Shown here: positions 23,745 to 36,261 of the stretch, one piece after another
Numbering within the stretch: position 1 is the first letter of the stretch
Layout: every line of letters begins with the position of its first letter
Assembly: GCA_013397845.1 (NCBI GenBank)
Contig: VZTG01006780.1
Coordinates: 1,127,693 to 1,191,692, forward strand
DNA from: Melanocharis versteri
Lineage: Eukaryota > Chordata > Aves > Passeriformes > Melanocharitidae
Direction: 5' to 3'
DNA length: 64,000 nucleotides
Program-made: the position numbers and the translations under genes
Notes under the pieces: generated by a model
The model's input: only the letters and a program-made list of their open reading frames with translations
The model's database searches: none
Told to the model about the DNA's origin: nothing

Positions 23745-24010
23745 GAAACCAGCAGTAAAATGTTCTAAAAAGGAAAGGTTTACAGCAAAGTGTTTTCTCC
23801 AGGTCTCTGAAACAGCTCAAGGTAGCATGATAGGAACATGGACTTGTCACTCCTTCCATTGCCAGGGTTACTGTACAAAAAATACAGAATAAAAATGGAG
23901 CAGTGCTGTAAGTAAAAACTGTTTTGAGAATATCCAGGCCTGAAGCCATATTTGAGTGCATGACTCATTTCAGTGGATGGTGATGGGCATGGAAAAGCTT
24001 GGCTTTTCTT

Positions 24011-24050
24011 CTCCCCCCCTCCCACCCCCCCCACCTTTTTTTCTTTTCAG
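24011..24050 (+). repeat. C-run then T-run: minus-strand G-quadruplex motif and pyrimidine tract
   Basis: C runs of seven (24013-24019), three (24021-24023) and eight (24025-24032) are separated by single bases. On the minus strand this satisfies the usual four-run G-quadruplex pattern if the eight-base run is split. The tract then turns T-rich and ends in TTTTCAG at 24050, giving a strong 3' splice-site-like pyrimidine tract on the plus strand. No convincing exon follows, since frames close quickly. Confidence 0.6.
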
Positions 24051-24054
24051 TCTT

Positions 24055-25740
24055 TGTGGCTGACAGTAACCACATTGTCTGAGTAGTTACAGAAGCATAC
24101 ACATACCTCGGTGCATGGACACTTCCCTTAGGAAATAGTTCCCTTGTCCCTGTCTGCAGTGGGGGTGAACCTGGTTTCAGCCGCCATACGAACTGCCAGG
24201 CACCACGATTACTCCTGCAGCTCCATCACCAGGTGGTGGGACAGGGGCATGAGCCTTTGCCATGCTGCCAGGTAGGAAAAAGTCCTGGAGGGTGACTGTG
24301 CTGAACGTGCCTGCCTTTCTGATTCCTGGCTCCTGAGCCTGCCACACAGGTGGGCCAGGGGAGCAGTGGGGAGGGGGTAGAGAAGTCTTCAATTAGTGTT
24401 GACACTGCCTACAGCAGTCAGCATTGCTGAGCTTGGTAGCAGGGCTGAGCAGAGGAGAAAGCCTTCACCACCTGGCCACGGACAGCTGCAGAATGGGTTC
24501 TCCAGGGATTAGAGGCAACTAGGGAGTCGACTGTGCCCTGAGGCACTTCCTCATTCAGAATAGCACCTTATTTGCCCCACAGCCCAGGGGGAGTCAGAAG
24601 TGATGCCTGTGCCTTACAGCAGGAAGGAAGAATGGGCAAGAACAACGCCATCAGTGACTGCTTTCAGCCCAGCATCCTATTTTTATTTTATCCATGCAGC
24701 AGACTTTTCACCTGTGATTGCCTCTTTTATTTCCATCTGTATGCTGGATCATTTTTTGTTTTATATTCATATGGTGCTAACAATGTGGGATTCATGGAGA
24801 TGGCTGATGGGCAATGCAGAGATACAATAATCACATACAAATATATCACAGCGGCAGCGTGAGGAACTGCAAAGGTCTCTGCTTTGCCAAGTGAGGAATG
24901 TGTACAGCAGGACAATTTGGTGATTCCAGGTTATTTACAGGTAGTGCTGAAAAGCTTGTGCTGGGCTGTGTTGTTAACCTGTTTGGATGCACTTATGAAG
25001 GAGAAATATAAAGCCAGAGGCTGACACAGCTGTCGTTAGTGTCTGATTTCTGTGTGTGGTTCCTGGAAATAGGGGAGCTGAAATTTGTGCTTTCGAGTAC
25101 CCAGTTTATGGTACCTGTGCACCTCCAGTGCTGCAAAGCTTCATATATTTACTTTCATCATGGACACTGAAGGGCAATGAAGTGTGCAATGTATAGACTT
25201 TTCCACAAGTTAAAAGGAAAGGTGGTGACCTCTCTGTTCTTCTTTATGATGATCCTGTTCTCTGAGTCCCGTAGGAAAAAACTGCATGGAAGAAGAAATT
25301 ATTTGCAGTTGCCAGCACTGAGCACAAAGGGGAGTTCTCAAAGACAGTGCACCAGACAAAAGTCACCCAAGACAAAATGCCATTGCAGCCACCAGTGGTG
25401 GAGCTGAACACTCAGCTTTTGCTTCTCATCCTGAAGTCAGGAGCAAAACCATCTGAAAGAAGTTCCCAGGATGGCTCTCAGCAGACAGATCCTCTGAAGC
25501 CCGAACCACTGAATGACTGCATCAAACTTGCCCATTGTCCCTTTCAGAGCAGGCTAAATGCTGGAAAAGGTGTGGCAGGTTCAGATCCTTTATGAACTAT
25601 GACCCCTTGGTGCCTTCCTTGTCCTCCTTCCTGTTGTTCTCTCCTCTCCATCCACCCACACTTCCTGCAGGGCAATGGAAGGGGTGGGGGGCAGTGTCCC
25701 TCCTCTTGAAACCTGGCTACCAAAGGCCATGATTAATCCA
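24055..25740. other. Non-coding single-copy sequence
   Basis: No recognised gene, RNA or transposon. Open frames up to 96 codons on the plus strand near 24570-24860 match nothing I know. Confidence 0.55.
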
Positions 25741-25749
25741 AAGCCATGT

Positions 25750-25874
25750 CCTAGTGGAACATTTGACCTTGTTGATTATTAACAGCATGTTATGCAAGGC
25801 ATAAAATCCTGCCTCCCAGAACCAAGCTCCTGTGCCTATAAAAGAGCACAGACAGTGAGTGTGTCTCCTCAGTA
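25750..25874 (+). promoter_or_regulatory. Candidate TATA promoter with HNF1-type and C/EBP-like sites
   Basis: TATAAAAG at 25837-25844 lies about 30 nt before an initiator-like TCAGTA near 25869-25873. Upstream are an HNF1-type palindrome GTTGATTATTAAC (25771-25783, one mismatch to the GTTAATNATTAAC consensus), a C/EBP-like TTATGCAAG (25790-25798), and a nuclear-receptor half-site-like TGACCTT (25764-25770) directly abutting the HNF1 motif. HNF1, C/EBP and TATA packed within about 100 bp is the known layout of liver, kidney or gut promoters in vertebrates. The first ATG downstream, near 25896, makes only a six-codon frame, so the transcript would be non-coding at its 5' end or use another start. 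Motif-only evidence. Confidence 0.3.
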
Positions 25875-25976
25875 AGAAAGTGACCTGGCTGACCTATGGA
25901 TATTTCTGACATGTAGCTGGGTGTCGAGCCAGCCAAACAACAAGGGTTGCCATCCTGTTGTTTTGCTTCATTTCAG

Positions 25977-26049
25977 AGAAGAAAGATTTGCAAAGGCATA
26001 CGAAGAACTTGGAGCTGTTGTTGCACTGACATTTTATTCCACAAAGTAA
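25977..26049 (+). other. Possible short terminal coding exon downstream of the candidate promoter
   Basis: An acceptor-like tract (TTGTTTTGCTTCATTTCAG, ending at 25976) precedes an open frame that ends in TAA at 26047-26049 and contains the text FAKAYEELGAVVALTFYSTK. The same frame is open upstream back to 25875, directly after a stop, with no ATG, giving 57 stop-free codons in total. I recognise no protein. No polyadenylation hexamer AATAAA follows closely. It may be a terminal exon or chance. Confidence 0.15.
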
Positions 26050-29000
26050 CACAAAAGGAAGGGCTCCTCCCTAGTTCCAGGCTTTTAAAAACCTTGGGAT
26101 TAGAAATTTATGTGACTCCTAACCCCTCGTGTTGTTACATTCTGGGACCTCGGACAGTTTAATAAGGCTTTTAAATAGTGACTCCCCTCTCCACTCCATC
26201 AGAAGGCTACTCAAGGGAGATGGGGAGGCAGGATTCAGTCCCAGGCCTCATATTTGCTGCCAAAAGCAGTGGCAGGCAGCTGGGGCCACTGCCCTCAGGC
26301 TGCCAGGGATGTAGTGCTCAGTTCTGCTTGGCTCTTGCCTGTCTCCCAGCTCAGCTCTGGCCAGCACATCCATCGGTGCCCTTGAACCCGTGCTTGGCAG
26401 TGGAGGAGCCTCTGGGGAGCTTGTTTCTGCCCTCACAGTGACTCCACAACTGCTGGGAGCTCTCTGCTCTGTCTCAGGGGATGCAGCTGGACCATGCCAG
26501 GCATCAATAGAGGCTGTGGACTCCACTGTGGGCTCTCTGGCGAGCTGGGGCAGGCAGTGCTGCCCTACTCAGCATGTGTGAGCTGCCAAGTCAGCCAGCA
26601 GCCCACAGATAACCCAGCTGTTACTGGGGTTACGTGGGTTTGGCATCCTCCAATGGAACCTTGCTTTACAGGGCCATCCTGGGCCAATATTAGTTTAGAA
26701 CCTTTTTTGTAGTGCTAAACAATTGTTTAAGTCTATCAAGCTTTTCAAAATTATCTTTAGAGGGAATAGGACTAGAAATGTACTCTTATTTGTCTCATGT
26801 ATATCTTTCAGTGGAAGTCAGATGCATTTTTTTTTCTAGCCTTTGATACTAAACACATTTACAAGGTGGTGCCTTTCTCTGTCCCACAGGATGCTCTTTG
26901 CAGCACATCCTGCCAGCTCACAGTCTGACAGCAGTCACCCAACAACATCACCCAAATGGCATGGGAGGAAATAATGGACTGTTAACCGTGCTTGTGTTTC
27001 TCATTGCAAAGCCTGGGACTTTGGTATTACTGTTCCTTTTCTCCGCTCCTGGTATGAACATTTCCTAGTATGAACACTCCCTCCCTCCCCAGCTTTGACA
27101 CAAACTTGTGTTGCCTCCCATGGCAAATCAGCCTCACTTAAATCACAGTCACCTTGCACAGCCATCCCAAGGCACAACACTGACTTGTGGGGAATCATGG
27201 CTAAGCTCTGCAGGAAGTAAAGGTCTGAGTGTATTTCTGTGGCAGAAGAATACCAAATGCAATGACTTAAGGAGAAAAGATGAGTTCTGACAGGTGATCT
27301 GAACTCAGGCAGTGAGTCGAACTCTCCTGTCACTGTGGAGGCTCAGCACCATATGACCAAAATCAATGTTCTGGATTTTGTGATATAGTTATTGGGATTA
27401 TTAAGATGACTGTATTTGTGCATTGGAGTGTACAGGATGAAACATATGGTACTAAACAAGCCAGCAAAGCAGTCAAGGGGCTGCTACATGAAGGGATTTG
27501 TGCATAAACATAACAGGGCAAGGCAAAAGCCATGCTCCTGTAAGTTAATTTAGCTGCATTTGCTGTAATGACAATGTAATTATAGGAGTGCAATTGAGGA
27601 GATTTATCTTTTTAATTAGTAAACTCCCATGTCCTTCAAAAATCCCCTTTCACAGCTACAGAGCCACCTGCGTCAAAGTGCAGCGGGGAGCCCTTGCTTA
27701 CTCACGACTCCTGTGCTCCGGCTCGCCCCACGCTGCAGAACTGCCACAGCTCCAAGCAGATGGTCCCACATCAAACGTTTCCTTCCCGTGTCACTTACCA
27801 TTAATAAATTGGATCATTGTTAGTGTGCATTATAATTTCCTTGGACATTTTCCTCATGGCAGTGTATTTGCTTTCGGTGGCACCTTAAATTCATGTGCAT
27901 ATAAACATATATAGCCTGGCAGCAGAAGTTTCCTAAAGGTAATTTCAGCTGAAAAGATTTTTTTTTCCCTTAAAAAACTCAGTGCACTAGCAGCACTCCC
28001 TGAGCTTGCTGTGCAGAAGCAAGCCAAACTCTAGGAGCTTTGCCAAGAAGCAGGGCCCACTCCTACAAAAGGCAAGTTGTGCCCAAGCAGTACACACCTG
28101 CTCTCAAGAGAAGTGGATGCTCTCAGACCAGCACTGTCACACACATATAGGGGAAGCCAAGAGAAACACAGTCTATATGAGGCCTATCCTGGCCATTTTT
28201 TGTGACCCTATATGTGCTGTCTTGTTTCCCTGATGTTGGTTTAACTACATTATGTGGAACCTGCTGGAAGAAAAGCCTAACAAAGCCCTCAGAAGTAACA
28301 TAATGTTCGTATTTCATTTTCAAATAGTTCTTATAAACTTCTTGTCTTCGAGGTACGAAAGAGTAAAGGTGTGTGACTGCATCCTTGCTGTGTTTCTGCT
28401 AGCACCCATACCCAGGGTGCCAGCCAGGGCTCCAGCAAAGCCAGTGTTGAGTGTGTGCATGCAGTGAAGGATCCAGCTCAGTGGCTCTATCGTAAGAAGT
28501 TAACAACAGGGATGACAGTAAAACTTGATACCAAGGCAGAATTGCCTCAGTCAAAAACATGATGCTGTTATTTTCCTTCTTTTTAAGTGCTGGGAAGGAG
28601 GAAGGAACTCCACCATTCACCAAGGCCCAAGGAAACTCTGTGAAGGGTCTGTGCTGGGGCAAAGCATCGGTCACCTGCCCTTGGAAAGCAAGGGACCTGG
28701 ACGGTTTGCACAAGGCACACGTTGTCCTCATGCTGAGCCGCCTTGGGAGAACTCAGGTTCAGGTTTGGGTTTGGATTTGGCACTGGCATCCCACATCTTC
28801 CTATGTGGCCACTCAAGCCCCATTTCCCATGCTGGAAGGAAAAGCACCTGGACTGGAAGGTAGGGAAAGGTACGTGAGCTGGAATGAGTGAAGCAGGTGC
28901 TTTGCCTGGCTTCACCACTTGTCAGTGTGCCTGTGTCCCTACCACCAACCACAGCCAAAAAACTAACATGTGCAAATGCTTCCTGACAGTAACACTTCCT

Positions 29001-32000
29001 CTGGGGCATTGCTGGAGGTGTCCTACCACTGCCAACCTACTGACAGCACCGGGCCCTTGGAGGCTGTCAGAGTGGAAGCACTGCTGAGGTGTTGCCGGCA
29101 TTCAGGCAGTACCTGGGCTGGCAGTGGGACAGCACAACAAGCTGTAAAGATGAAGACAGAGCAGGAAAAAGGATACTCCTCAGATCAAATCAGCTTCCAG
29201 GGAAAACATCTACACTTCAACACACACAGACTGCAACACTAAAAATGCGAATGATAGATCAGTCCAGAAAGCTCTTTTGTTTTTCTTCTAGCAATGATTT
29301 TACTTACAGCTGAGATCTCAAGACAAGCAGAAGTAATAACATGAACACTTATGATGAGTATATTAGAGTATGCCGAAAGAGAAACATTACTTTTCCAGCA
29401 ATGCAAGATTTTCACTCCTGCTGGGTTTAGCACTGGTTTGAGCACAATATTTCCTCTAAAACTCGATCACACAGAGCTACATCATAACAAAGGGTGGGTG
29501 AGCTAACATGACCTTACATATACCTGCTAATTTCCTACTCTTCAGGAATCTGAAAGCCATTTACAAGAGGAGAGAGCAGAGGAGTGGATGAATTAAGTCT
29601 TGCAAAACCTTTGGGATATGGAGACAGGCAACAGTATTTTCCCATTTTGAAGGTGGCAATAAAAGCAGTAGCCTGTCACCAATGGTTTGCTTCAAAGGTG
29701 TCAACACACAGAAGCAGTGGAAGCTTAACTAACTCAACATGGATCCTCCTCTCCCTGGGCCATAAAGTGAGTTGGGGGTAACTGACTCAGATGTATCCAC
29801 CTGCAGCAGTTTTTTGATTGATTTTGTATCATGGCCCAAAACAGCAGCAAGATGAGGAAAGGCCAATTTCATAAATGCCGCTTTCGGTTTTAATTAGAAA
29901 AATGCGCTTCCAGGCCTGGCTGGGCGGTAACAGCTATGCATGAAGTGACCGTGGGTGCTTGGTGCCTGTAATTAAATAGATCTGCTCCCTGGGGGACACC
30001 AGCTTACCAGCCAGGTGGGAGCTGTGGACCCAAGTGTGTTTCTGGTCCCTCCCCCTCGGCACTTGTAGCTCTCCAGCTGTGTGATGCACCCCTGGCTCGT
30101 GTATCGTCAGCACCAGCACAAGGTCTCTTTCTGAATCACACGAGCTGAAGGTAGAAGTTTGAGACCCACCCAACACTGTCATCATCCTCTGAGACATGAT
30201 ATTGAAGGGGCTGGTATCCCAGGTTTCTTCTTGCAGTAAAGTCCTCAGAAATGTGTTGGAGGAGGTAAATGATGGAAAAGCAGAGACACAGCCCAGGATC
30301 ACATTTCCTAATTGACGACCGTTTTGGTTTGCTTGTGCTATAAGAGTTGTTGTTTTCTTCTTCCCCAACACCCCCAGTTCTTACTAGAACATGAATATAC
30401 CTTTCACCAGAAACATGGCCAATCTCAATGTTATGCCTGAATTAGACATAAGCATCTCTTGTTGACCACCATCGATTTGAAATTGTATTTGAGCTATAAA
30501 CTATGATTACTGCATGTTTTTAAAAAGGCCTTCAAATCAAATGATGCTTAAATTTAGTCTGCTTTTGGTCTGGACAGTAATCCAAATTTTTATCTCTTTC
30601 TTTTTTCTGTCTACGTAAATTGGACTTGCAGTAACAAAGTTCTGTTTTGGGGCAGTACCTTGCTTTATGCCTAGCCCTAAGCAAGACTCAGTGAGCAAAT
30701 ATTTATTTTAAATGTGAAATTCCTGAGGTCTGTGCACCTTTAGTAGCTAGAATGGTTTGCAGTATACTGGATCACTGCATGACACTGAGAAAGACCTTAT
30801 TCATTGCTTCCAAAAAGCTATTAAAAATATCCCATAAGAAGATAAGTTGCTTAGAAGGTGTCTGTGTAGCAGAAGATTAAACCTACCTCAGTCAGACAAT
30901 GTTTCATGGTTAGACCACCAGGCACTTCTCTTCTCTTCATAAACCTCATTCCACTATATCATTTCTTCTTTAATGTACTTTACCTGGCTTCCTGCTGAGG
31001 ATGATCTATGTGCTTTGTGAAAGCAGAAACTAATATTATTCTGGGGAAGGGAATAGGAAATAGAACTTAAGCTGATTATTTAATTTTTGTCCAGGAAATT
31101 TTGAACACTGAGCAGCTTTTTTTTTTCCCTGAAGAAATCATGGCTTCTTCTCTTTACTTTTACTGAGAACATGATAAATACATATTTTCTAAGCTATATT
31201 TTGCATAAGGGGGTATATCAAAGGATAAAAACCCAATGAACCAAATTTGCTTCTGGGAAGGCCATGTGTAACTCCAGGAAAGTATGTGGAGATAAAATAC
31301 ACCTGTGGTTAAATTACCTGTGGAGAGGATTGAAGTGCTCACTGGAATCAATGAAGCAGCTTTTTACAGCAGGAGAGGCTGTGGTCTGCAGGCTGCTGAG
31401 GGAATCATACAGCTCTTTGAGAGAGGAGAAGCAGAGGAGCTCCATTGCCAGGGTATCATGCTCACTTTTACCTTGGCACCGCCGTGGGTGTGAACCAGAG
31501 AAATGTGGCAGTCTGTCTGCCCTCTGAGGCCGGGATCAGATGGGATCCAGTACAACAGCAGTAAGGAGAGGCACTGGGAGCGTTCCAGGGACTTGGCCAA
31601 GGTGACAATAGGGAGCAGTGGCATCAGCCCCAGAGGCACAAGCCCAGCCACCACCAGCAGTGTTCTGCAGCTCAGGGCAGGCAGATTATAGGACTGAGGT
31701 TCAGGCCTGTAGTCCTCCTACAGGGAGTTAAATTTCTCAGTGGCTTGAATTGTGTAAAGTCAGCAGTGCCTAACTCTTCCTTCAGTCTTTTTTATCCATG
31801 TTATTTTAAAAACAAACAAATAAAAAAAGCCAAACAAAAAAAATGCCCCCAAACAAACAGAAAAATCCCATATCATGAAAATAAACCATTTCTCTAAAAA
31901 GAAGCTCAGGAATGTGGGAAAGAAGAATGATGTTTGGAAGAGTAAATATTCACAGTGCTTTAATTTATTTGCCAAGGCTAGAGACCTGTTCCTAGACTCT

Positions 32001-32140
32001 CTCTGTGATCAGAGAGGTGAGAGGATTTCCTCAAAAAAGAGATCCAAATTCCTACCACTGGCTGCCTGCAGCCAGAGTGTGTGATCATCCTGAAGCAGGT
32101 CAGCTCCCAGCTGGGTACCATGTCCATGGGCCACATTGAT
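26050..32140. other. Non-coding single-copy sequence
   Basis: No recognised gene. Many overlapping short frames occur around 26180-26580, 28400-29000 and 31260-31690, on both strands and in several frames at once, a sign of composition and not of coding. A weak MIR-like stretch at 31540-31640 is listed separately. The interval 30370-31150 has no open frame of note and no repeat that I can see. Confidence 0.55.
31540..31640 (-). mobile_element. Possible MIR SINE fragment
   Basis: Text around GACTTGGCCAAGGTGACA (31590-31607), GGGAGCAGTGGCATCAG and the preceding AGTAAGGAGAGGCACTGGGA recalls the reverse complement of MIR ('aggcacagagaggttaag-acttgcccaaggtcacac-agtggcagag'). Matching is patchy and by eye, so a decayed MIR is plausible but not certain. 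Confidence 0.3.
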
Positions 32141-32144
32141 GGCA

Positions 32145-32190
32145 CCTTCCCTTCCCTTCCCTTCCCTTCCCCTCCTCTCTCCTCTCCCAG
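32145..32190 (+). repeat. (CCTTC)n microsatellite with pyrimidine tail
   Basis: About five CCTTC units (32145-32172) run into further C/T sequence ending in CTCTCCCAG at 32190. The repeat therefore creates a near-perfect polypyrimidine tract and AG on the plus strand. The 46 bases after it are open in one frame up to a weak donor-like GTAGGA near 32237. Confidence 0.85.
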
Positions 32191-33141
32191 CATGCAGGGC
32201 AGAGCACTCTTTGGGGCTTTAGAGATCTGAGTTTAGGTAGGACACATCAGAGCTCTCTGATCTATCAGTCATTGTTATTCCTGTGTATCACCAAAATAAT
32301 AGTTTTTCCAGGCCACCTTCGTCCTTACCAGGCCATAAACAAAACCGTCACTGTTTTGGCCACTGTGATTAAAGCACCCAGGTGAGCAAAGGGACAGACT
32401 TTTTCCAGGCTTCCCAGTCCTGCATGGGGTAGTCCTACTGCATATCTGTTGGACTTCTACACACTCTCCATTTTAGGTGCTGCCTAGCTCATCTCCCCTT
32501 TCACTGATGTGGGGCCAGCAGTTCTCATTTATAACAAGTATTTCCACCCAGGGTTAGAAAGTTATCACATTGAGATTATTTTTCAACTGAAAATTGATTT
32601 CTTCTTTTTGGGGGAAGGAGGGTAAGGAGTGAGGAAAAAGAGAAGGTGCCAAAGAGACAGAGAATGATGGGCAGCTGGTAGATAAGGGAAGCAGTGAAGT
32701 GGAAATGAAAGCTTCCATATCATTGCAAACGGATAAATTCATGCACTGCACTAGGATGTCACAGGCTGTAATCATAAAAAGAATCAAAGATACATAATAG
32801 CACCATTACTGGAAAATATGAGAAAGACTTGAAAGATAAGGTATCATCAAAATTCTCTTACACTGAATATTTTGCTTCTGTTTTGTGCAAAAATAGGCAG
32901 TGAAATTGTTCTTTCTGCCCCCTATTATAGGCAAGTTATCACCCTTTCTCCACATATCCTCCAGTTTAAAGCAGAAATAAAGGCAGTACCTAAGAAAAAA
33001 CTATATGACAAATGAAGTCATAAAACACCATACCAAAAGTCCAATATCAGAAGAACATTTAGGTTTTCAAGGCTGCAAAGCCAGCTGCAGGGAAATTACT
33101 GTGATAAAGTTGCCTTTGGAGTTTTTACACCAGTAACCCTC

Positions 33142-33164
33142 TGCGTGCGTGTGCGTGTGCATGT
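33142..33164 (+). repeat. Imperfect (GT)n / (TGCG)n microsatellite
   Basis: Alternating TGCG and TG units over 23 bases, a purine-pyrimidine alternation of the kind that can adopt Z-DNA. Confidence 0.65.
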
Positions 33165-33477
33165 ATCCGATACAAACACAGATTTTCACGTCACCCTCAC
33201 ATAATTGTTTTGTCAGAACTTTTACCTCTTCCTTTGGAAGGATGGACACTGTGCAGCTGTGCAATGAGCAGTGTACCTGTTCTGGTTTTCTTTCTAGCCT
33301 TATCAGAAAATGCATAGCCTGGTGTCTCATGCAGAGCCTGATGAAATGCCTGCATCAGTCATCAGGAACTTCTGTGTAACCTTGAACATGTCCCAGGTCA
33401 TGTCCTCTATTTTTATCCTGGGAGTTTCCGTCCTCCTTCCAGCACCTGAGGCACCTTAAAGAGCTGTGTATGGGGGT

Positions 33478-33545
33478 CTGTTTTCTCCATTTTCCAGCCA
33501 CAGAACTAAGAAGAGAGATAAAGCAACCTGTTCAGATCTGACACA
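33478..33545 (-). mobile_element. Possible MIR SINE fragment
   Basis: CTGTTTTCTCCATTTTCCAG followed by CACAGAACTAAGAAGAGAGA and TAAAGCAACCTGTTCAGATC recalls the reverse complement of MIR ('ccattttacagatgaggaaactgaggcacagagaggttaagtaacttgcc'). Divergence is high and the call is by eye only. Confidence 0.35.
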
Positions 33546-33595
33546 ATTCAGACAGAAAGTTTAACAACTGAGAAAGATTTCAGCAAGTAATATGA

Positions 33596-33609
33596 TTTTT
33601 TTTTTTTTT
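33596..33609 (+). repeat. Poly(T) tract, 14 T
   Basis: An uninterrupted T run. Simple repeat, with no retrocopy visible on either side. Confidence 0.8.
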
Positions 33610-36261
33610 ATGGAGATGCCTGGGCAGCACTTCCAGCAATGTAGAAAACTGTACATGTAGGTACACATGTATGTGCAACTCTGTGTGTATAGGTGTCTCC
33701 CTGTAATTATACATACACTACAAAATCCTGGCAAAGGGGATGAGAGACTTTTGGAATAGAGGACAGCTAATAAACGATGTAAACCAGCAGCAAAAGTAGG
33801 AGAATATCCATGTCCATAATCCTCCCACATTTAGCAAAATACATGCTTGCATGGAGTGGATCTACTTTTCCACAGCAATAAAGCTTTTCTCTATTGACAG
33901 ATTTAGTGAATTAGGCTTTAGCTGAGAGTTATTAAAACAACTCTGACAGATTTACTGACTCCTGGACTTCTTGTTCAGAAATGCTGAACAGGAATGAATC
34001 TTTTACTTCTGCTTCATTTCTTTCCAAAATCCAGATCTTTAAAATAACTTCTGTCTCTGAACAAAAGTTATCTCTCTGATGGGCTGATTTGTAACCCTCA
34101 GCAAAGATCTGTGGTATTCTTGGGGTCACAAGAAGCTGAAATCAGAAATGCTTGGCCAGTAGCCCCTTCCTTTCCTCACCAGCGATCCAGGGTCGCTTCC
34201 TGACTTTAGACTCCTCTGTGAAACAGTGCTAACAACCTAATGGAGAAGCCAGATGGCTGGCTGGGTCCCTCCAGCATTTTCCAAATGAGGTAAGAATGGA
34301 CCATGGCCTTGACTCTTCTTGCAGCTCAAGGTCTGCGTTTCCTCCCTGAAGGGATGGAGTCAAGAGGGGAAAGAAGCAGGATGGCTCCCATGGAGCATCT
34401 GCAGTCAAGTCCTTGAGGCAGGAGCTCCAGCAGAGCCAGAGATGCATGGTGTGGAGTTGAAGGTCAGTGGCCTAGGCAGCAGACAGGGTTATAACCCCCA
34501 GGCATGGGATAGGGCATTTCCATTTCAGGCTTTCAGCGCTTTGTGACTTCCCAGGGATATAAAACCAAGGGACACGGCAGACGTTGCCTGCGTCCCAGAC
34601 ATACCCTCAAGGCTCCACTTTGGTTTCTGTGAAATGCTGGTGCAAAAGATGAATGTTTCCCCAGAGCAAAAATCCTGTAACAGACAAATTGTGAGGAAAC
34701 AGTTAACAGTGTAGAGAACCAAAGCCAGTATTTTAGAAACTGGAGGCTAAATGACAGGTAAGGAGTATGTTTGATTTCTACTTTGTAGGTTACAAACATG
34801 TAATCTAGAAATGTGGCCGCAGCTCACATCATGAAAAGTAGTGTGGGTTTGGCAGTGGGTAGTTGTAATTTCAGAAAGCTCAGCTCTCTATTCAGACTCA
34901 AAGACTTCCAACAAGAATAAGGCCTGGAATAATGTCCCTGGCTGATGTATTGCAAAGTACCCTGATGACAGTCCCTTGGGAGTGTGTTTTATACCGTGTA
35001 CTGCACACTGCTGTGGGTTGGGTGCATTTCCTTCATTATGCTTCTCATGAGGACATGCCACGAACAAGCAGGTGCCGGTGGGAAATGACCATGATGATTC
35101 ATGCTGACGTATTAAACCAATAAGCCCAGGGGCAACAGGGATCCCTGCGTGGCTGGTGTTGCAGTTTGCCGGTGGAGCTGCAGGGCAGTGGCGTGGGAAG
35201 CATCATTACTGGTACTCTGGCACACATCATAGCAGTGCAACTCTGTCACGGAGACCCAATTGCACTCTCCAAAGATCTCACTGTAAAATCATGTAAGATT
35301 GCTTCTGTGCCCCTGCCACCCATCTCGATTTCCTGCCCTTCTCCCTGCCTGGAGGGCTGTAAAGGGTTAGCCGAATGCATCTTAGAGAACTGCTGTGGAT
35401 TTTCAGTGAGGTGGCATTAAACAGCTTAAAGCTACTACCCCCAAGAAAAGACCATGAAAATTGCCAATCTGTTATTTCAGTTTCTATGAAGGCACCAAAA
35501 AATGCCTTATTTGTGCTAACTTGAACTGCCCTGCCCTAATACTGAAGCCATAGTAGGAAAATCTGTAAATCAATGTTGTCATTCACTCTTCTGTTTCTCC
35601 CTGATCTTGACCTTTGGGATAAAATACTTAGTTGGGTTTTTTTCCACTGACCAAAGAAAGAGGACCCCAATGTCTCCTAGAAAAACCTGTCATACAACAG
35701 GATGCATAGGCACTGTATGGCCCAAGTGAACAGGAGCACAGCTGGCTGCATTGCCATAGTGCTTTGAGTCCTCCATAGAGATGTAGCAAACAGGAGAACC
35801 TGTACTATGCTGGAAGCAGAGGAGCAGTTTTATCTGTGACTCCTCTCTCCTCCTTAATGCAGGTGTCTGCAGCTTTTATCATCCTCCCCATTGTATTGAG
35901 CAATTTGGGCTTTGCTGTATAGCTATATATTATAATACTCTGTTCAGAACTTCTCACTTCAAAAGACATTCTGTCTGGAAAAAAAAGTGTTAAAGAGGGT
36001 TTGGTCAGAGAGACCATGGATTACAGTTATGGATCCCCTAACTGCAACCCGCCCATAGTAAGACCTAAATCGATGCCTTCGAAAGCAAACTGCCTTCAAT
36101 TTTTTTATCGCTTCTTAAACTAAAAGACCTTGCACACATGGTAAGAACTGCCAGCATCTCTGCACTGAAGGTTGTGTAAGCAGCACTGGTGTTATAAAGC
36201 CTCCTTTTCTCCACAAGCCTGCAGCTCAGCTGTGAAATTTCCTCCAGGCTCAAGCTTTCTT

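Larger units (their letters stand above)
32240..36260. other. Non-coding single-copy sequence
   Basis: No recognised gene. A GT-rich stretch lies at 33142-33164, a 14-T run at 33596-33609, and a weak MIR-like piece at 33478-33545. TATAAAA at 34558-34564 stands alone, without supporting promoter motifs that I can see. Confidence 0.55.

Noticed and set aside
31264..31654. Protein-like open frames in two plus frames and one minus frame
   Set aside because: Simultaneous openness in three frames argues against coding, and no family is recognised.
33360..33420. Sense MIR-like text around TCTGTGTAACCTTGAACATG
   Set aside because: Only one landmark matches, and the better adjacent MIR-like segment is in the opposite orientation.
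34540..34600. TATAAAA at 34558 considered as a promoter
   Set aside because: No initiator, upstream motif or downstream gene supports it, and AT hexamers of this kind are common.
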